Origin: Methylobacterium planeticum
GTDB taxonomy: Bacteria; Pseudomonadota; Alphaproteobacteria; Rhizobiales; Beijerinckiaceae
Assembly: GCF_008806345.1 (NCBI RefSeq)
Contig: NZ_VZZJ01000007.1
Span: 171,755 to 235,754 of the forward strand
Direction of reading: 5' to 3'
DNA length: 64,000 nt
Part shown: one piece after another, positions 46,464 to 54,893 of the stretch
How the letters are laid out: each line of letters begins with the position of its first letter
How positions within the stretch are numbered: the first letter of the stretch is position 1
The notes under the pieces: generated by a model
Database searches by the model: none
What the model was told of the DNA's origin: nothing
What the model saw: only the letters and a program-made list of their open reading frames with translations
Program-made: the position numbers and the translations under genes

Positions 46464-47444
46464 TCAGTTCGCCGAGAGCGTCTTCTCGATGAATTCGCGG
46501 CGGACGAAGGTCGCGTAGTCGGGCTGTGCCGCGAGGTTGCCGAGCGCGACCTGCGTCTCCATGCCGACCCGCAGGGCCTCCGGCGAGATATCGACGCTCT
46601 CGGGGTAGACCTTCTCGGCGATCATGCGCTTGACCGCGCTCTCCACCACGGCCGGGTCGAGGCTCGGGAACTCGCGCTTGGCGATGGTGACCGTCTTGTC
46701 GGGATTGGCCTGCATGAAGCGGATGGCCATCTGCATGCCGTTCACCACCTTCTGGGCGAGGACCGGGTCGACGTCCTTGCGGGCGCTCACCGAGGAGAAG
46801 GCGTAGGGGCCGTAGAGCTTGGGAAAGCCGAGGACGACCTTCATGCCCTTGGCGACGACCTGATCGAGGCCCGGCTCGTACATCACCGCGACCTTGGCCT
46901 GGCCGGCGAGGAACGGCCCCGGCTCGGAGCCGATCTGGACCTGCGTGATGTCGACGTCGCTCTGCTTCAGGCCGTTCTCCTTGAGGAGCTTCAGGAACAG
47001 CGAGGTGCTCGTCGTCGGCATCAGGCCCGAGACGATCTTCTGGCCTTTCAGGCTCTGCACGTCCTTGTAGTCGAAGTCCGGCGCCGTCGCGATCCAGACC
47101 GCCGCGCCGTTGACGACGTTCGCCACGATGTTGACGGGCGCGCCCTTCGACGCCGCGATCGCGGTCCATTCCGGACCGTGGATCGAGAACTGCGCGCTCT
47201 TCGAGATGACGGCGGAGAGCGCCACGTTCGGGGCGCCCGCCGTCTCCTTCGTGACGTCGATCCCCTCCTTCTCGAACATGCCCTCGCCGATGGCGACGTA
47301 GAAGGGCAGGTAGAGCATCGACTGGAAGGCCTGGGAGATCGTGACCTTCTGGCCGGCTTGCGCCGGCAGGATCGTGAGGCCGGCGAGCCAGAGGGCCGCG
47401 AGGGGGCGGAGGCGCTTGGCGAGGGACGGGCGGCTGGGCGTCAT
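46464..47444 (-). CDS. ABC importer substrate-binding protein (NMT1/SsuA type)
   Basis: Periplasmic binding protein, 326 aa, of the NMT1/THI5-like group whose members bind alkanesulfonates, nitrate, pyrimidine thiamine precursors and other small organics. It has a signal peptide (PLAALWLAGLTILPAQA), the opening VTISQAFQSMLYLPFYVAIG and GMFEKEGIDV, and SKSAQFSIHGPEWTAIAASK. It is cotranscribed with a permease and an ATPase upstream. The ligand is not evident; the amidases behind it suggest an amide or N-carbamoyl compound. ATG 47444 is chosen for the signal peptide. Confidence 0.87.
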   Translation of the reverse strand: MTPSRPSLAKRLRPLAALWLAGLTILPAQAGQKVTISQAFQSMLYLPFYVAIGEGMFEKEGIDVTKETAGAPNVALSAVISKSAQFSIHGPEWTAIAASKGAPVNIVANVVNGAAVWIATAPDFDYKDVQSLKGQKIVSGLMPTTSTSLFLKLLKENGLKQSDVDITQVQIGSEPGPFLAGQAKVAVMYEPGLDQVVAKGMKVVLGFPKLYGPYAFSSVSARKDVDPVLAQKVVNGMQMAIRFMQANPDKTVTIAKREFPSLDPAVVESAVKRMIAEKVYPESVDISPEALRVGMETQVALGNLAAQPDYATFVRREFIEKTLSAN

Positions 47445-47527
47445 GGGCTTGTGCAGGGTCCTTGTGACACGTGGGAAGAGAGCCGGCCCGCATGGGCGGA
47501 CCGGTTGGGAGCGCCGGAGAGCGAGCG

Positions 47528-48403
47528 CTAGACCTGGACCTGGCCGGCGGTGCTGACCTGCCGCCAGGGCAGGATGCGGCGCTCGGCGAAGTCGATCAGG
47601 TGGTAGAGGACGAAGCCGACGAACATCAGCACGAACAGCCCGACCCAGACCGTGTTGAGGTCGTAGAGGGACGAGGCCGTGTAGATGAGGTGGCCGAGGC
47701 CGCGCTGGGACGAGATGAACTCGCCGACCACCGCGCCCACGAGGGCGAAGCCGATATTGATCCGAAACATCCCGATGATCGCCGGCAGCGTCGACGGCAC
47801 GATGACGCTGCGGAAGATCCGGTTCTTGGTCGCGCCCATGGAGGCGAGGAGCGCCTGGAGATCGGGATCGGCGTCGCGCGCCGCCTGGTAGGCCGCGATC
47901 AGCGCCACCAGGGCGGTGAGCGAGACCGCGAGCGCCACCTTCGAGATGAAGCCGGTGCCGAACCACAGAATGATGATCGGCGCCAGCGCGATCTTCGGAA
48001 CCGAGTTGATGGCGACGATGAACGGCTCGACGAGGCGAGCGATGAAGACCGAGTACCAGAGGCCGAGCCCGGCGAGGGACCCGAGGGCCGTGCCGATGAC
48101 GAAGCCGAGGATCGCCTCGATCAAGGTGTACCAGGTGTCCACCGGCAGAGACCCGTCGGCCATCGCGGCGGCGAAGACGCGCCAGATCCCCGTGGGCGCG
48201 CCGACCAGGAACTCGGTGAGCCATCCGGCACGCACCGCGACCTCCCAGGCGGCGAAGAAGGCCGCGACGGCGAGCGCCTGGATCAGGCCGCGGCCGACCA
48301 TGGTGTCGGCGGCCCGCGCGAGGGCCCCGGGCTTCCGCCGGACCGGTGCCGCCTGGGCGGACATCTTGGCGGCGGCCGCGTTCTTCAGGGCGTGCGACGT
48401 CAT
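47528..48403 (-). CDS. ABC importer permease (BPD inner-membrane component)
   Basis: Inner-membrane subunit, 291 aa, with about six helices. The coupling (EAA-like) loop is AYQAARDADPDLQALLASMG followed by ATKNRIFRSVIVPSTLPAI, typical of SsuC/TauC permeases. The N-terminal ~35 residues are a polar, disordered extension. The start overlaps the stop of the ATPase gene (TCAT on the plus strand, ATGA on the coding strand) at 48403, so the two are translationally coupled. Confidence 0.92.
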   Translation of the reverse strand: MTSHALKNAAAAKMSAQAAPVRRKPGALARAADTMVGRGLIQALAVAAFFAAWEVAVRAGWLTEFLVGAPTGIWRVFAAAMADGSLPVDTWYTLIEAILGFVIGTALGSLAGLGLWYSVFIARLVEPFIVAINSVPKIALAPIIILWFGTGFISKVALAVSLTALVALIAAYQAARDADPDLQALLASMGATKNRIFRSVIVPSTLPAIIGMFRINIGFALVGAVVGEFISSQRGLGHLIYTASSLYDLNTVWVGLFVLMFVGFVLYHLIDFAERRILPWRQVSTAGQVQV

Positions 48404-49188
48404 CAGGCGGCCCTCGCGCGGGTCTGGATGTCGAGTTCTCCGCAGAGCGTGTGGAAGTACTCGGCGAAGCGCGGGTCGCTGCGGGCGCCGACCGGCGAGC
48501 GGGCGTCGAGCCCGATATCGTGCACCGCCTTCACCTTGGTCGGCCGGTTTCCCAGGACCACGACCCGCTTCGAGAGCGCGACGGCCTCGTCGATGTCGTG
48601 GGTGACGAGGACCACGGTCTTGTTGAAGGTCTCGACCGCGTCGAGCAGCACCCCCTCGAGGTAGAGGCGGGTCTGGTAGTCCAGGGCCGAGAAGGGCTCG
48701 TCGAGGAGCAGGATGTCCGGGTCCATGATCAGGGTTCGGATCAGCGCCGTCCGCTGGCGCATGCCCCCCGAGAGGGTCTTCGGATAGGCGTTCTCGAAGC
48801 CCGACAGGCCGAAGGTCGAGAGGTACTCGCGCGCCGTGTCGAGGGCCTCGCCCTGCGCCACGCCCTTCATCTCGAGGCCGAGCATGACGTTCTGCAGGAC
48901 CGTGCGCCAGGGAAACAGCAGGTCCTTCTGCATCATGTAGCCGACGCGTCCGCGCAGGCCCGGCACGATCTCGCCGCGGAACATCATCGTGCCCCCGTCG
49001 GGCTCGAGCAGCCCGGCGATGACGTTGAACACCGTCGTCTTGCCGCAGCCGCTCGGGCCGATGATGCTGACGAAATCGCGCTCGTAGATATCGAAAGTGA
49101 GCCCGTCGAGCACTGGCACGGGGCCGGCTTTGCCCGGGAAGGACTTGCGGATGCCGCGTAGGCTGAGTTGGACCTTGGGCGCCGTCAT
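48403..49188 (-). CDS. ABC importer ATP-binding protein (SsuB/TauB type)
   Basis: ATPase of 261 aa. Walker A is GPSGCGKTT, Q-loop MMQKDLLFPWRTV, the signature TLSGGMRQRTALIR, Walker B DILLLDEPFSALD, and the switch histidine VTHDIDEA. The C-terminal RPTKVKAVHDIG is usual for the nitrate/taurine class. It is the first gene of the five-gene minus-strand unit (ATPase, permease, binding protein, two amidases) and faces the M20 hydrolase gene across 230 nt. A longer N-terminal reading is possible but ATG 49188 gives the family length. Confidence 0.93.
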   Translation of the reverse strand: MTAPKVQLSLRGIRKSFPGKAGPVPVLDGLTFDIYERDFVSIIGPSGCGKTTVFNVIAGLLEPDGGTMMFRGEIVPGLRGRVGYMMQKDLLFPWRTVLQNVMLGLEMKGVAQGEALDTAREYLSTFGLSGFENAYPKTLSGGMRQRTALIRTLIMDPDILLLDEPFSALDYQTRLYLEGVLLDAVETFNKTVVLVTHDIDEAVALSKRVVVLGNRPTKVKAVHDIGLDARSPVGARSDPRFAEYFHTLCGELDIQTRARAA

Positions 49189-49215
49189 GTGCACTCCGTT
49201 GATGGCGGCACGACC

Positions 49216-49270
49216 CTGGCAAGCATCGGGCCACGGTGCATACAAGATACGGTCGAGCCATGCTTGGCAG
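49216..49270. promoter_or_regulatory. Spaced inverted repeat in divergent promoter region
   Basis: CTGGCAAGCAT (49216-49226) and ATGCTTGGCAG (49260-49270) are inverted copies with one mismatch, 33 nt apart, in the 230-nt gap between the ABC importer operon and the M20 hydrolase gene. This is a plausible regulator site shared by both promoters. The role is inferred. Confidence 0.4.
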
Positions 49271-49418
49271 CGATTCCACGAGCCCCATCGGCGGATGTTT
49301 TCCCCGAAGCATGCGTTTTCGGTATGGCTCTTGCCAGTTCGCGCGGGACGGTGCGGCGCCTCCGCGGCCCGGTCACGCGCGGCTCCGCCCTCCGCGCCCT
49401 TCAGAAGAAAGGAACCCG

Positions 49419-50669
49419 ATGACAACCACGACGCACAACCTGCGGGTGGACGGACCACGCCTGTGGTCGACGATTCTGGAGACCGCGGCGTTCGGGGCGA
49501 CGCCCGCGGGCGGCCTCAACCGCCTGACGCTCTCCCCCGAGGACGGTCAGGTCCGCGACTGGTTCCGTGATGCCTGCGTGGCGGCGGGCCTCGAGGTCGG
49601 GGTCGATGCCCTCGGGACGCAGTTCGCCCTGCGGCGCGGGCGCGACTTGAGCCGGCCGCCGATCGCCTGCGGCTCGCATCTCGACACGCAGCCGACGGGG
49701 GGGCGCTTCGACGGCATCCTCGGGACTCTCGCGGGGCTCGAGGTGATGCGCGCGCTGAACGATGCCGGGATCGAGACCGAGGCGCCGCTTCTCGTGGTCA
49801 ACTGGACGAACGAGGAGGGCTCGCGCTACGCCCCGGCCATGATGGCCTCGGCGGCTTATGCCGGCGAGTTCACTACCGAGGACATCCTCGGGCGGCGCGA
49901 CGCCGCCGGGATCAGCGTCGGCGAGGCCCTCGACGCCATCGGCTACCGCGGCGAGGAGGCGGTCGGCGCCCGCCGGATCGGCCGCTTCGTCGAGCTGCAT
50001 ATCGAGCAGGGGCCGATCCTGGAGGCGGAGGGCAAGACCATCGGGGTGGTGGAGGGCGGCCAGGGCATCGCCTGGTTCGACGGGACCATCATGGGCTTCG
50101 AGAGCCATGCCGGCACGACGCCGATGCCGCGTCGGCGCGACGCCCTCCTCGGGCTCGCCGAGATCGCTCTCGCGGTCGAGGCGGTCGCCGAGGCGCACGG
50201 GCCGAGCGCGGTGGCGACGATCGGCGAGGCTGCGATCGGCGCACCCTCGCGCAACGTCGTGCCGGGGCAGGTGCGCTTCACCCTGGACCTGCGCGACCCG
50301 GCATCCGCGACCCTCGACGCCGCCGAGGCCGAAATCCGGACCCGCATCGACGCGATCGCCGGGCGGCGGCGCCTCAGCGTCGCGCTCACCCGGATCTGGC
50401 GGAAGGAGCCGGTACCGTTCGATCCGGCAGTCGTCGGCGCGGTCGAGGCCGCCGCCGGCGCGCTCGGCCTGTCCCACCGGCGCATGGTCTCGGGGGCCGG
50501 CCACGACGCCTGCAACCTCGCCGCCACGGTGCCGACCGCGATGATCTTCGTGCCCTGCCGCGACGGCGTCAGCCACAACGAGTCGGAATCCGCCACGCAG
50601 GGGGATTGCACCGCGGGCGCCAACGTCCTCCTGCACACGCTGCTGGCGCTGGCGAACGCCCCGGCCTGA
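49419..50669 (+). CDS. M20-family Zn-dependent amidohydrolase (N-carbamoyl-L-amino acid hydrolase / allantoate amidohydrolase type)
   Basis: Dimetal hydrolase, 416 aa, that cleaves N-carbamoyl or ureido groups. Metal ligands are visible in order: GSHLDTQPTGGRFDG (His, Asp), VNWTNEEGSRY (Glu pair), VELHIEQGP (His), and the C-terminal SHNESE (His). The lid domain lies between, with GFESHAGTTPMPRRRDALLG and ATIGEAAIGAPSRNVVPGQV. It is divergent from the amidase/ABC importer operon, suggesting that both belong to one nitrogen-scavenging route. Which ureide it uses is open; the family also contains beta-ureidopropionase. ATG 49419 follows AAAGGAA. Confidence 0.9.
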   Translation: MTTTTHNLRVDGPRLWSTILETAAFGATPAGGLNRLTLSPEDGQVRDWFRDACVAAGLEVGVDALGTQFALRRGRDLSRPPIACGSHLDTQPTGGRFDGILGTLAGLEVMRALNDAGIETEAPLLVVNWTNEEGSRYAPAMMASAAYAGEFTTEDILGRRDAAGISVGEALDAIGYRGEEAVGARRIGRFVELHIEQGPILEAEGKTIGVVEGGQGIAWFDGTIMGFESHAGTTPMPRRRDALLGLAEIALAVEAVAEAHGPSAVATIGEAAIGAPSRNVVPGQVRFTLDLRDPASATLDAAEAEIRTRIDAIAGRRRLSVALTRIWRKEPVPFDPAVVGAVEAAAGALGLSHRRMVSGAGHDACNLAATVPTAMIFVPCRDGVSHNESESATQGDCTAGANVLLHTLLALANAPA

Positions 50670-50673
50670 GCCC

Positions 50674-50691
50674 GCCCGGTCGTCCGGGCGG
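50674..50691 (+). terminator. Hairpin terminator after M20 hydrolase gene
   Basis: CGCCCGG (50674-50680) pairs with CCGGGCG (50685-50691) around TCGT, starting 5 nt after the stop codon at 50669. No T-tract is seen. Confidence 0.6.
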
Positions 50692-50756
50692 CGTCCTCGG
50701 CTTGACGCGGCCGTCGCAACCGGGACAGGCTCGGGGCTGCCCGGCTTTCAGGTCGG

Positions 50757-50768
50757 ATTGCATGCAAT
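50757..50768. promoter_or_regulatory. 12-bp palindrome upstream of LysE-type exporter
   Basis: ATTGCATGCAAT is a perfect 12-bp palindrome 32 nt upstream of the exporter start at 50800. It stands out as AT-rich in very GC-rich DNA. LysE-family exporters are often controlled by LysG- or Lrp-type regulators; whether one binds here is unknown. Confidence 0.4.
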
Positions 50769-50799
50769 TCGGGCATCACTGCCCAGACCGGAAGCCCCC

Positions 50800-51432
50800 A
50801 TGCCCACGGCCGCCAGCCTCGTCGCCTTCGCGCTGATCTCCCTCGGGATGGTGCTGACGCCCGGCCCGAACATGATCTACCTCGTCTCGCGCTCCATCGC
50901 ACAGGGGCGGCGGGCGGGGCTGATCTCCCTCGCCGGCGTGGCGCTCGGCTTCGTCTTCTACATGGTCAGCGCCGCCCTCGGGATCACGGCGCTGCTCCTC
51001 GCCGTGCCCTTCGCGTACGACGCGCTCCGGTTCGGAGGCGCGCTCTATCTCCTCTACCTCGCCTGGCAGGCCGTCCGCCCCGGCGGGCGCTCGCCCTTCC
51101 AGGTGCGGGACCTGCAGCCCGACCGGCCCGGGCGCCTGTTCACCATGGGGTTCGTGACGAACCTCCTGAACCCGAAGATCGCCGTGATGTATCTCTCGCT
51201 GCTGCCGCAATTCCTCGATCCGGAGCGCGGCAGCATCTTCGGCCAGTCCCTGATCCTCGGCTCGACCCAGATCGTGATCAGCGTCGGCGTCAACGCGGTG
51301 ATCGCTGTCCTGGCGGGCTCGATCGCGGCTGTCCTCGCCGGGCGCCCGGCCTGGCTCGTGCTGCAGCGCTGGCTGATGGGCACGGTCCTGGCCGGCCTCG
51401 CGGTCCGCATGGCCACGGAGGCCCGTCGCTAG
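50800..51432 (+). CDS. LysE/RhtB-family exporter
   Basis: Inner-membrane exporter, 210 aa from ATG 50800, with six predicted helices. Family marks are SLGMVLTPGPNMIYLVSRSI near residues 15-34, GRRAGLISLAGVALGF, the segment YLLYLAWQAVR, and TNLLNPKIAVMYLSLLPQF. Members export amino acids or homoserine lactones by proton antiport. The frame begins at 50758, where an earlier ATG would add 14 residues without signal character. It stands alone between two terminator or converging regions, with a palindrome upstream. Confidence 0.9.
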   Translation: MPTAASLVAFALISLGMVLTPGPNMIYLVSRSIAQGRRAGLISLAGVALGFVFYMVSAALGITALLLAVPFAYDALRFGGALYLLYLAWQAVRPGGRSPFQVRDLQPDRPGRLFTMGFVTNLLNPKIAVMYLSLLPQFLDPERGSIFGQSLILGSTQIVISVGVNAVIAVLAGSIAAVLAGRPAWLVLQRWLMGTVLAGLAVRMATEARR

Positions 51433-51480
51433 GCTTCCGGACCGGCCCCGTGCCGGCGCGGGGGAGCGGTCAGGGCAGTG

Positions 51481-52650
51481 TCATGGCCGCGACGCGCTCA
51501 AGGTCCGTGGGCCTGGCCCAGGTGCACCCGTGCGCGCCTGACGCCATTTCAGGTAGGCCTTGTAGACCTGCTCGCGGTCGGCGGCCCGGCCCGGGGGCTG
51601 CTCGTCGAGGAACTGTTCGAGCTCGGATTGCGAGGCGACGTCCTGCCCGCGGTGGCTGTCGAGCCATTCCTGGGCCGGGCGGAACCGGGTCCAGCCGGTG
51701 ACCGAGGCCGCGAGGTTGACCTCCCGCCACTTCGCGTGCCGCTGCGGCGCCAGGAACTTGTCGTACTGGGTGAAGAAGGCGTTCACGAAGCGGGTGAGCT
51801 TGTTGTAGCGCTCCGAGCCCTTGGGATGGTTGTAGACGCCCAGCACCGTGCCCACCGCCAGGGTCTCGACCGTTTCGCCGCCCCGCACCAGCTTCGGGTA
51901 GTCCGCCGCCGTCAGCGAGGCCGGCACATAGGCCTCGCTCAGGGTGTCGGGGTAGGGGGTCTTGACGAGGTGGAAGCGCTCGCCCGGATCGAAGCCGGCC
52001 AGGACCGAGACGGGCTTGGCCGCGACCGAGACCACCGCGGCGACCTCGCCCTTGCGCAGCATCTCGAGGGCGGTCGGCTGGTCGACGTTGACGGCCTCGA
52101 CCGCGACGCCGAGGCCGTGGAACATGGCGCGCCCGCTATAATCGGTGCCGCTGCCCTTGACGTCGAAGGTGACGCGCTTGCCGGCGAGCTCGCGCACGTC
52201 CTGGACCGCGTTGGGGGCGATGACGTGCAACTCGTCGTTGAACAGCTTGGCAATGTACTGGATGCGCTGGTCGATGTCCTTGAGGCGCTTGTCCTGACGC
52301 AACTGCTCGAGGGTGTCGGTGCGCACGAAGCCGAGGTCGACGCCCTTGAGGAAGCGCAGGTCGTAGGCGTTCTCGCCCGCGCCCTTGCCGAGGATGGGCA
52401 GGATCCGCAGCTTGTCGCCGTCGTCGAGGACGAAGGCGAGGTCGGCGCCGATGCGGAAATAGGTGCCGCCGGGCGTGCCGGTGATCACCGAGACCGTGTT
52501 GGCGTTCATCCGCTCGCCGAGCACCGCCTCGGTGGCCGCCGGCGCCGCCTCGGCTTCGGGGGCCTGGGGTTTCTCGCGGGCCCCGGCCCCGGCCGCTCCG
52601 AAGAGGAGCGCCAGACCAGCCAGGGCGGACATCGTCGCGTGCCTCGACAT
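51481..52650 (-). CDS. TAXI-family TRAP transporter solute-binding protein
   Basis: Exported binding protein, 389 aa. Signal peptide is SALAGLALLFGAAGAGA. The TAXI core starts near residue 52 with VSVITGTPGGTYFRIGADLA, then LRILPILGKGAGENAYDLRF and VDLGFVRTDTLEQL. The C-terminal ~70 residues (FFTQYDKFLAPQ, EWLDSHRG, EQFLDEQPPG) form an added, charged region not usual in the minimal TAXI protein. No TRAP membrane subunits (DctQ/DctM) are in the window, so it may work with a distant transporter or be a stand-alone sensor. It ends 30 nt upstream of, and is probably cotranscribed with, the Ala/Pro-rich gene. Confidence 0.87.
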   Translation of the reverse strand: MSRHATMSALAGLALLFGAAGAGAREKPQAPEAEAAPAATEAVLGERMNANTVSVITGTPGGTYFRIGADLAFVLDDGDKLRILPILGKGAGENAYDLRFLKGVDLGFVRTDTLEQLRQDKRLKDIDQRIQYIAKLFNDELHVIAPNAVQDVRELAGKRVTFDVKGSGTDYSGRAMFHGLGVAVEAVNVDQPTALEMLRKGEVAAVVSVAAKPVSVLAGFDPGERFHLVKTPYPDTLSEAYVPASLTAADYPKLVRGGETVETLAVGTVLGVYNHPKGSERYNKLTRFVNAFFTQYDKFLAPQRHAKWREVNLAASVTGWTRFRPAQEWLDSHRGQDVASQSELEQFLDEQPPGRAADREQVYKAYLKWRQARTGAPGPGPRTLSASRP

Positions 52651-52679
52651 CTTCCAGGTACTCCAGTTTCGCGTGGGGC

Positions 52680-53906
52680 TCAGCGCTGAACTTCGGCGAG
52701 GGGCTTCGCCTCGCGCAGGCCCTCCTGGGCCGCCTTGGCGTAGAGGGCGCGGGCCCGGTCCGGGTCGGGCCGCAGGCCCTGGACGTTCCAGACCCGCAGC
52801 ATGCGGGGGTCGCAGGTCTGCGCGAGGAGGAAGGTGGCCCGAGGATCGCCCCGGTCGGCGGCTCGTTCGAGGACGAGGCGGGCCCCGCTGATGTCTCCGG
52901 TCCGGATCAGCCGCTCGGCTCGCGCGACCAGCGCCTTGCCGTCCGGTTCGGCGCTGCGGACCGGAGCCGCGACGGCCGCGACCGCGGGGACGGCCGGCGT
53001 GGCAGCAGGGGGCGCGGCGGCGGGGGTCGCGGCGGCAGGGGTCGCGGCGGCAGGCGTCGCGGTGGGCATCACGGGGGCGGATGGTGCCGCGGGCCGAGAT
53101 GCGGCGGGCGGCGTGATTGCGGGCGCCACGGCGGCGGGGGCGGCGAGCGAGGCCGACGGCTGGGCCCCGGCCGGGCGGGGCGCGGCGGCGCGGGGCGCCG
53201 GCTCGCGGACGAGATTCGCCGGCGCCTCCGGGATGAACACCTCGGCGGTGAGGGCCGCCCCCCGCGGCTTCGGAATGTCGACGGGCGCCGGCACCTGCCT
53301 CGGCGCGGGTGCCGGCGGAAGCGCGGCCGGAACCGGCCGGATCGCCTCGCGCGCTGCCGCCTTGTCCAGGCGTTCGGGGCGCGGCGCGGCGTCCCGGGGG
53401 GCGGACGTCGCATCGAGGACGAAGGTCGAGCGCGTAAAATTCATCGGCTCGCCGTTCTCGGGGCGCGAGACCGCGACCACCGCGAGGGTGTAGGAGCCCG
53501 CCTGCGCCGGAGACAGCGTGACGGCGAGCTGCGGCAGGTCCCAGTCGGTCACGTCGATCACGGCCTTCTCGTCTGCGGCCGTCACCGCGTGGTCGGCGTC
53601 GGAGAGGCGCGCGCCCTTCGGGAGACCGAGCAGGTAGGTGCTGGCGACGGACCGTCCCGGCCGGGCATCGATCCGCAGCGCCAGGGGAATCGCGTCCCCG
53701 GTGACGCCGGAGACGTTCTGCGCCGTGATGAGGGACGTCGGTGTCGGCGGAAATGCGGCCTCGCTCGGATCGTCGTCCGTCAGAGAGGCGACCCGGTCGC
53801 GTCCCGGCTCCTCCGCAAGGGCCGCGACCGGCACCGCGAGGCAGGCGGCCAGGATGGGGAGCGAGATCCGCAGACGGCGGCGTTCGGGCGTCCTCAAGCT
53901 CGGCAT
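52680..53906 (-). CDS. Exported Ala/Pro-rich protein with Sel1-like end
   Basis: Hypothetical protein, 408 aa, with a signal peptide (ISLPILAACLAVPVAALAEE). Residues ~50-160 look like a globular beta domain (ISLIT-type strands: PLALRIDARPGRSVAST, SYTLAVVAVSRPENGEPMN). Residues ~165-320 are low-complexity Ala/Pro with repeated TPAAATPAAATPAAA units. The last ~75 residues are helical and Sel1/TPR-like (AERLIRTGDISGARLVLE, RGDPRATFLLAQT, RARALYAKAAQEGL). A scaffold role in the periplasm is likely by analogy, partner unknown. It precedes the TAXI gene by 30 nt and shares its strand. Confidence 0.75.
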   Translation of the reverse strand: MPSLRTPERRRLRISLPILAACLAVPVAALAEEPGRDRVASLTDDDPSEAAFPPTPTSLITAQNVSGVTGDAIPLALRIDARPGRSVASTYLLGLPKGARLSDADHAVTAADEKAVIDVTDWDLPQLAVTLSPAQAGSYTLAVVAVSRPENGEPMNFTRSTFVLDATSAPRDAAPRPERLDKAAAREAIRPVPAALPPAPAPRQVPAPVDIPKPRGAALTAEVFIPEAPANLVREPAPRAAAPRPAGAQPSASLAAPAAVAPAITPPAASRPAAPSAPVMPTATPAAATPAAATPAAAPPAATPAVPAVAAVAAPVRSAEPDGKALVARAERLIRTGDISGARLVLERAADRGDPRATFLLAQTCDPRMLRVWNVQGLRPDPDRARALYAKAAQEGLREAKPLAEVQR

Positions 53907-54398
53907 GAGTGCGTCTCCCGACTGTGATTGATGGACCGTGCGGGGCCCGCCCGGTCGGTCTCCTTCAGTCGGCTGAACGGCTTATCTCAGCCATTGCATA
54001 AGTGGAGTTGTCATGCCTCATCGGGATGAGTTGACGCGGCGCATCCGGATTAGTGGTGGAACGCCGATCCGTGTTCCGCCTGCCGGTCGCGCGCCGGCCT
54101 TCCGGATTCCCCGGTCCAATCCCGATCCGGGCAAGGGGATGCTCCCGACAGACTGGCTTATGATGGGTTCGACCAGCAACGGAAGCCCGCATCGGCTCGA
54201 TCTCGACCCGCCACCCCGGGTTCTGCGCTGATCGAGAGCCTGATCGTCCCCGGCGAGGGCGCGCACCCGATCGGGACGATCGCGGCGCCGATGCAGAGCG
54301 CGCAGGCCGATCGGTTCCGGACACGGCGGCTCGGTTCTCGCAAGTTCTCCAGGGCGCGATTCCGACAGGCAGTGCCGCGCCGACGGAGCGGTCCGGGA
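53907..54398. other. Intergenic stretch, no supported gene
   Basis: The 492 nt between the Ala/Pro-rich gene start and the MEKHLA gene stop carry only poor frames. An AT-richer part (53980-54040) holds a CTCATC/GATGAG palindrome (54021-54034) and is a likely promoter area for the minus-strand exported-protein gene. I see no RNA gene or terminator with confidence. Confidence 0.35.
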
Positions 54399-54893
54399 TC
54401 AGGCGGCGCGCCAATGCGCGAAAGTCGCGGCCTGTCCGCGGACGCGGCCGGCGCGGTCGATCACCTGCCAGACCACGCCGTCCTCGATCCAGAACCGGTC
54501 GCCGCTGCGGGCGATGCGCAGGCCGTGATAGCCGGTCGCGAAGCCGTCGCGGGCGACCGCATCGAGGAGCGCCTGCCGCTCGGCGCGGTTCGGCGCCTCC
54601 GCGGAGAGCCGCGACGGCAGCGCGGTGATCGCCGCCCAATCATAGCCGAAGCACGCCTGCGCGGTCCGGTTGGCGTAGATGAAGCGTGGGTCCGGGCTGG
54701 TGTCGTGCGCCAGGACCGCGAAGGGGGCCTCCCGGTAGAGCCAGGCCGCGTCCCAGCCCGGCGGCACGAGCGGGCGCCCGACGAGGCGGGCATGGCTCCC
54801 GGTCAAGAGGGCGAAGAAGTCCGGATCGACCGACAGATCGGCGGCGCTGCGGTCCGGGCTCGTGCCGCCGGGGTTCATGCCGCCCGGATTCAT
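54399..54893 (-). CDS. MEKHLA domain-containing protein
   Basis: PAS-related MEKHLA domain protein, 164 aa. Matching segments are [57 protein letters not shown], and [20 protein letters not shown] followed by GQAATFAHW. The domain, named from a plant HD-ZIP motif, is thought to bind small ligands or sense redox; no reaction is known in bacteria. The ATG at 54893 overlaps the purC stop (ATGA), so it is translationally coupled to purine synthesis. The opening residues include a short repeated NPGG. Confidence 0.85.
   Translation of the reverse strand: MNPGGMNPGGTSPDRSAADLSVDPDFFALLTGSHARLVGRPLVPPGWDAAWLYREAPFAVLAHDTSPDPRFIYANRTAQACFGYDWAAITALPSRLSAEAPNRAERQALLDAVARDGFATGYHGLRIARSGDRFWIEDGVVWQVIDRAGRVRGQAATFAHWRAA

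Noticed and set aside
46464..49188. Thiamine precursor importer (ThiXYZ)
   Set aside because: The binding protein family fits broadly, but no TPP riboswitch or thiamine gene is nearby; ligand left open.
52980..53060. Tandem repeat region in the Ala/Pro-rich gene
   Set aside because: Explained as low-complexity coding repeats (TPAAA units), not a CRISPR or minisatellite locus.
54160..54235. tRNA-like GGTTCGA segment
   Set aside because: No cloverleaf with acceptor and anticodon stems could be formed around it.
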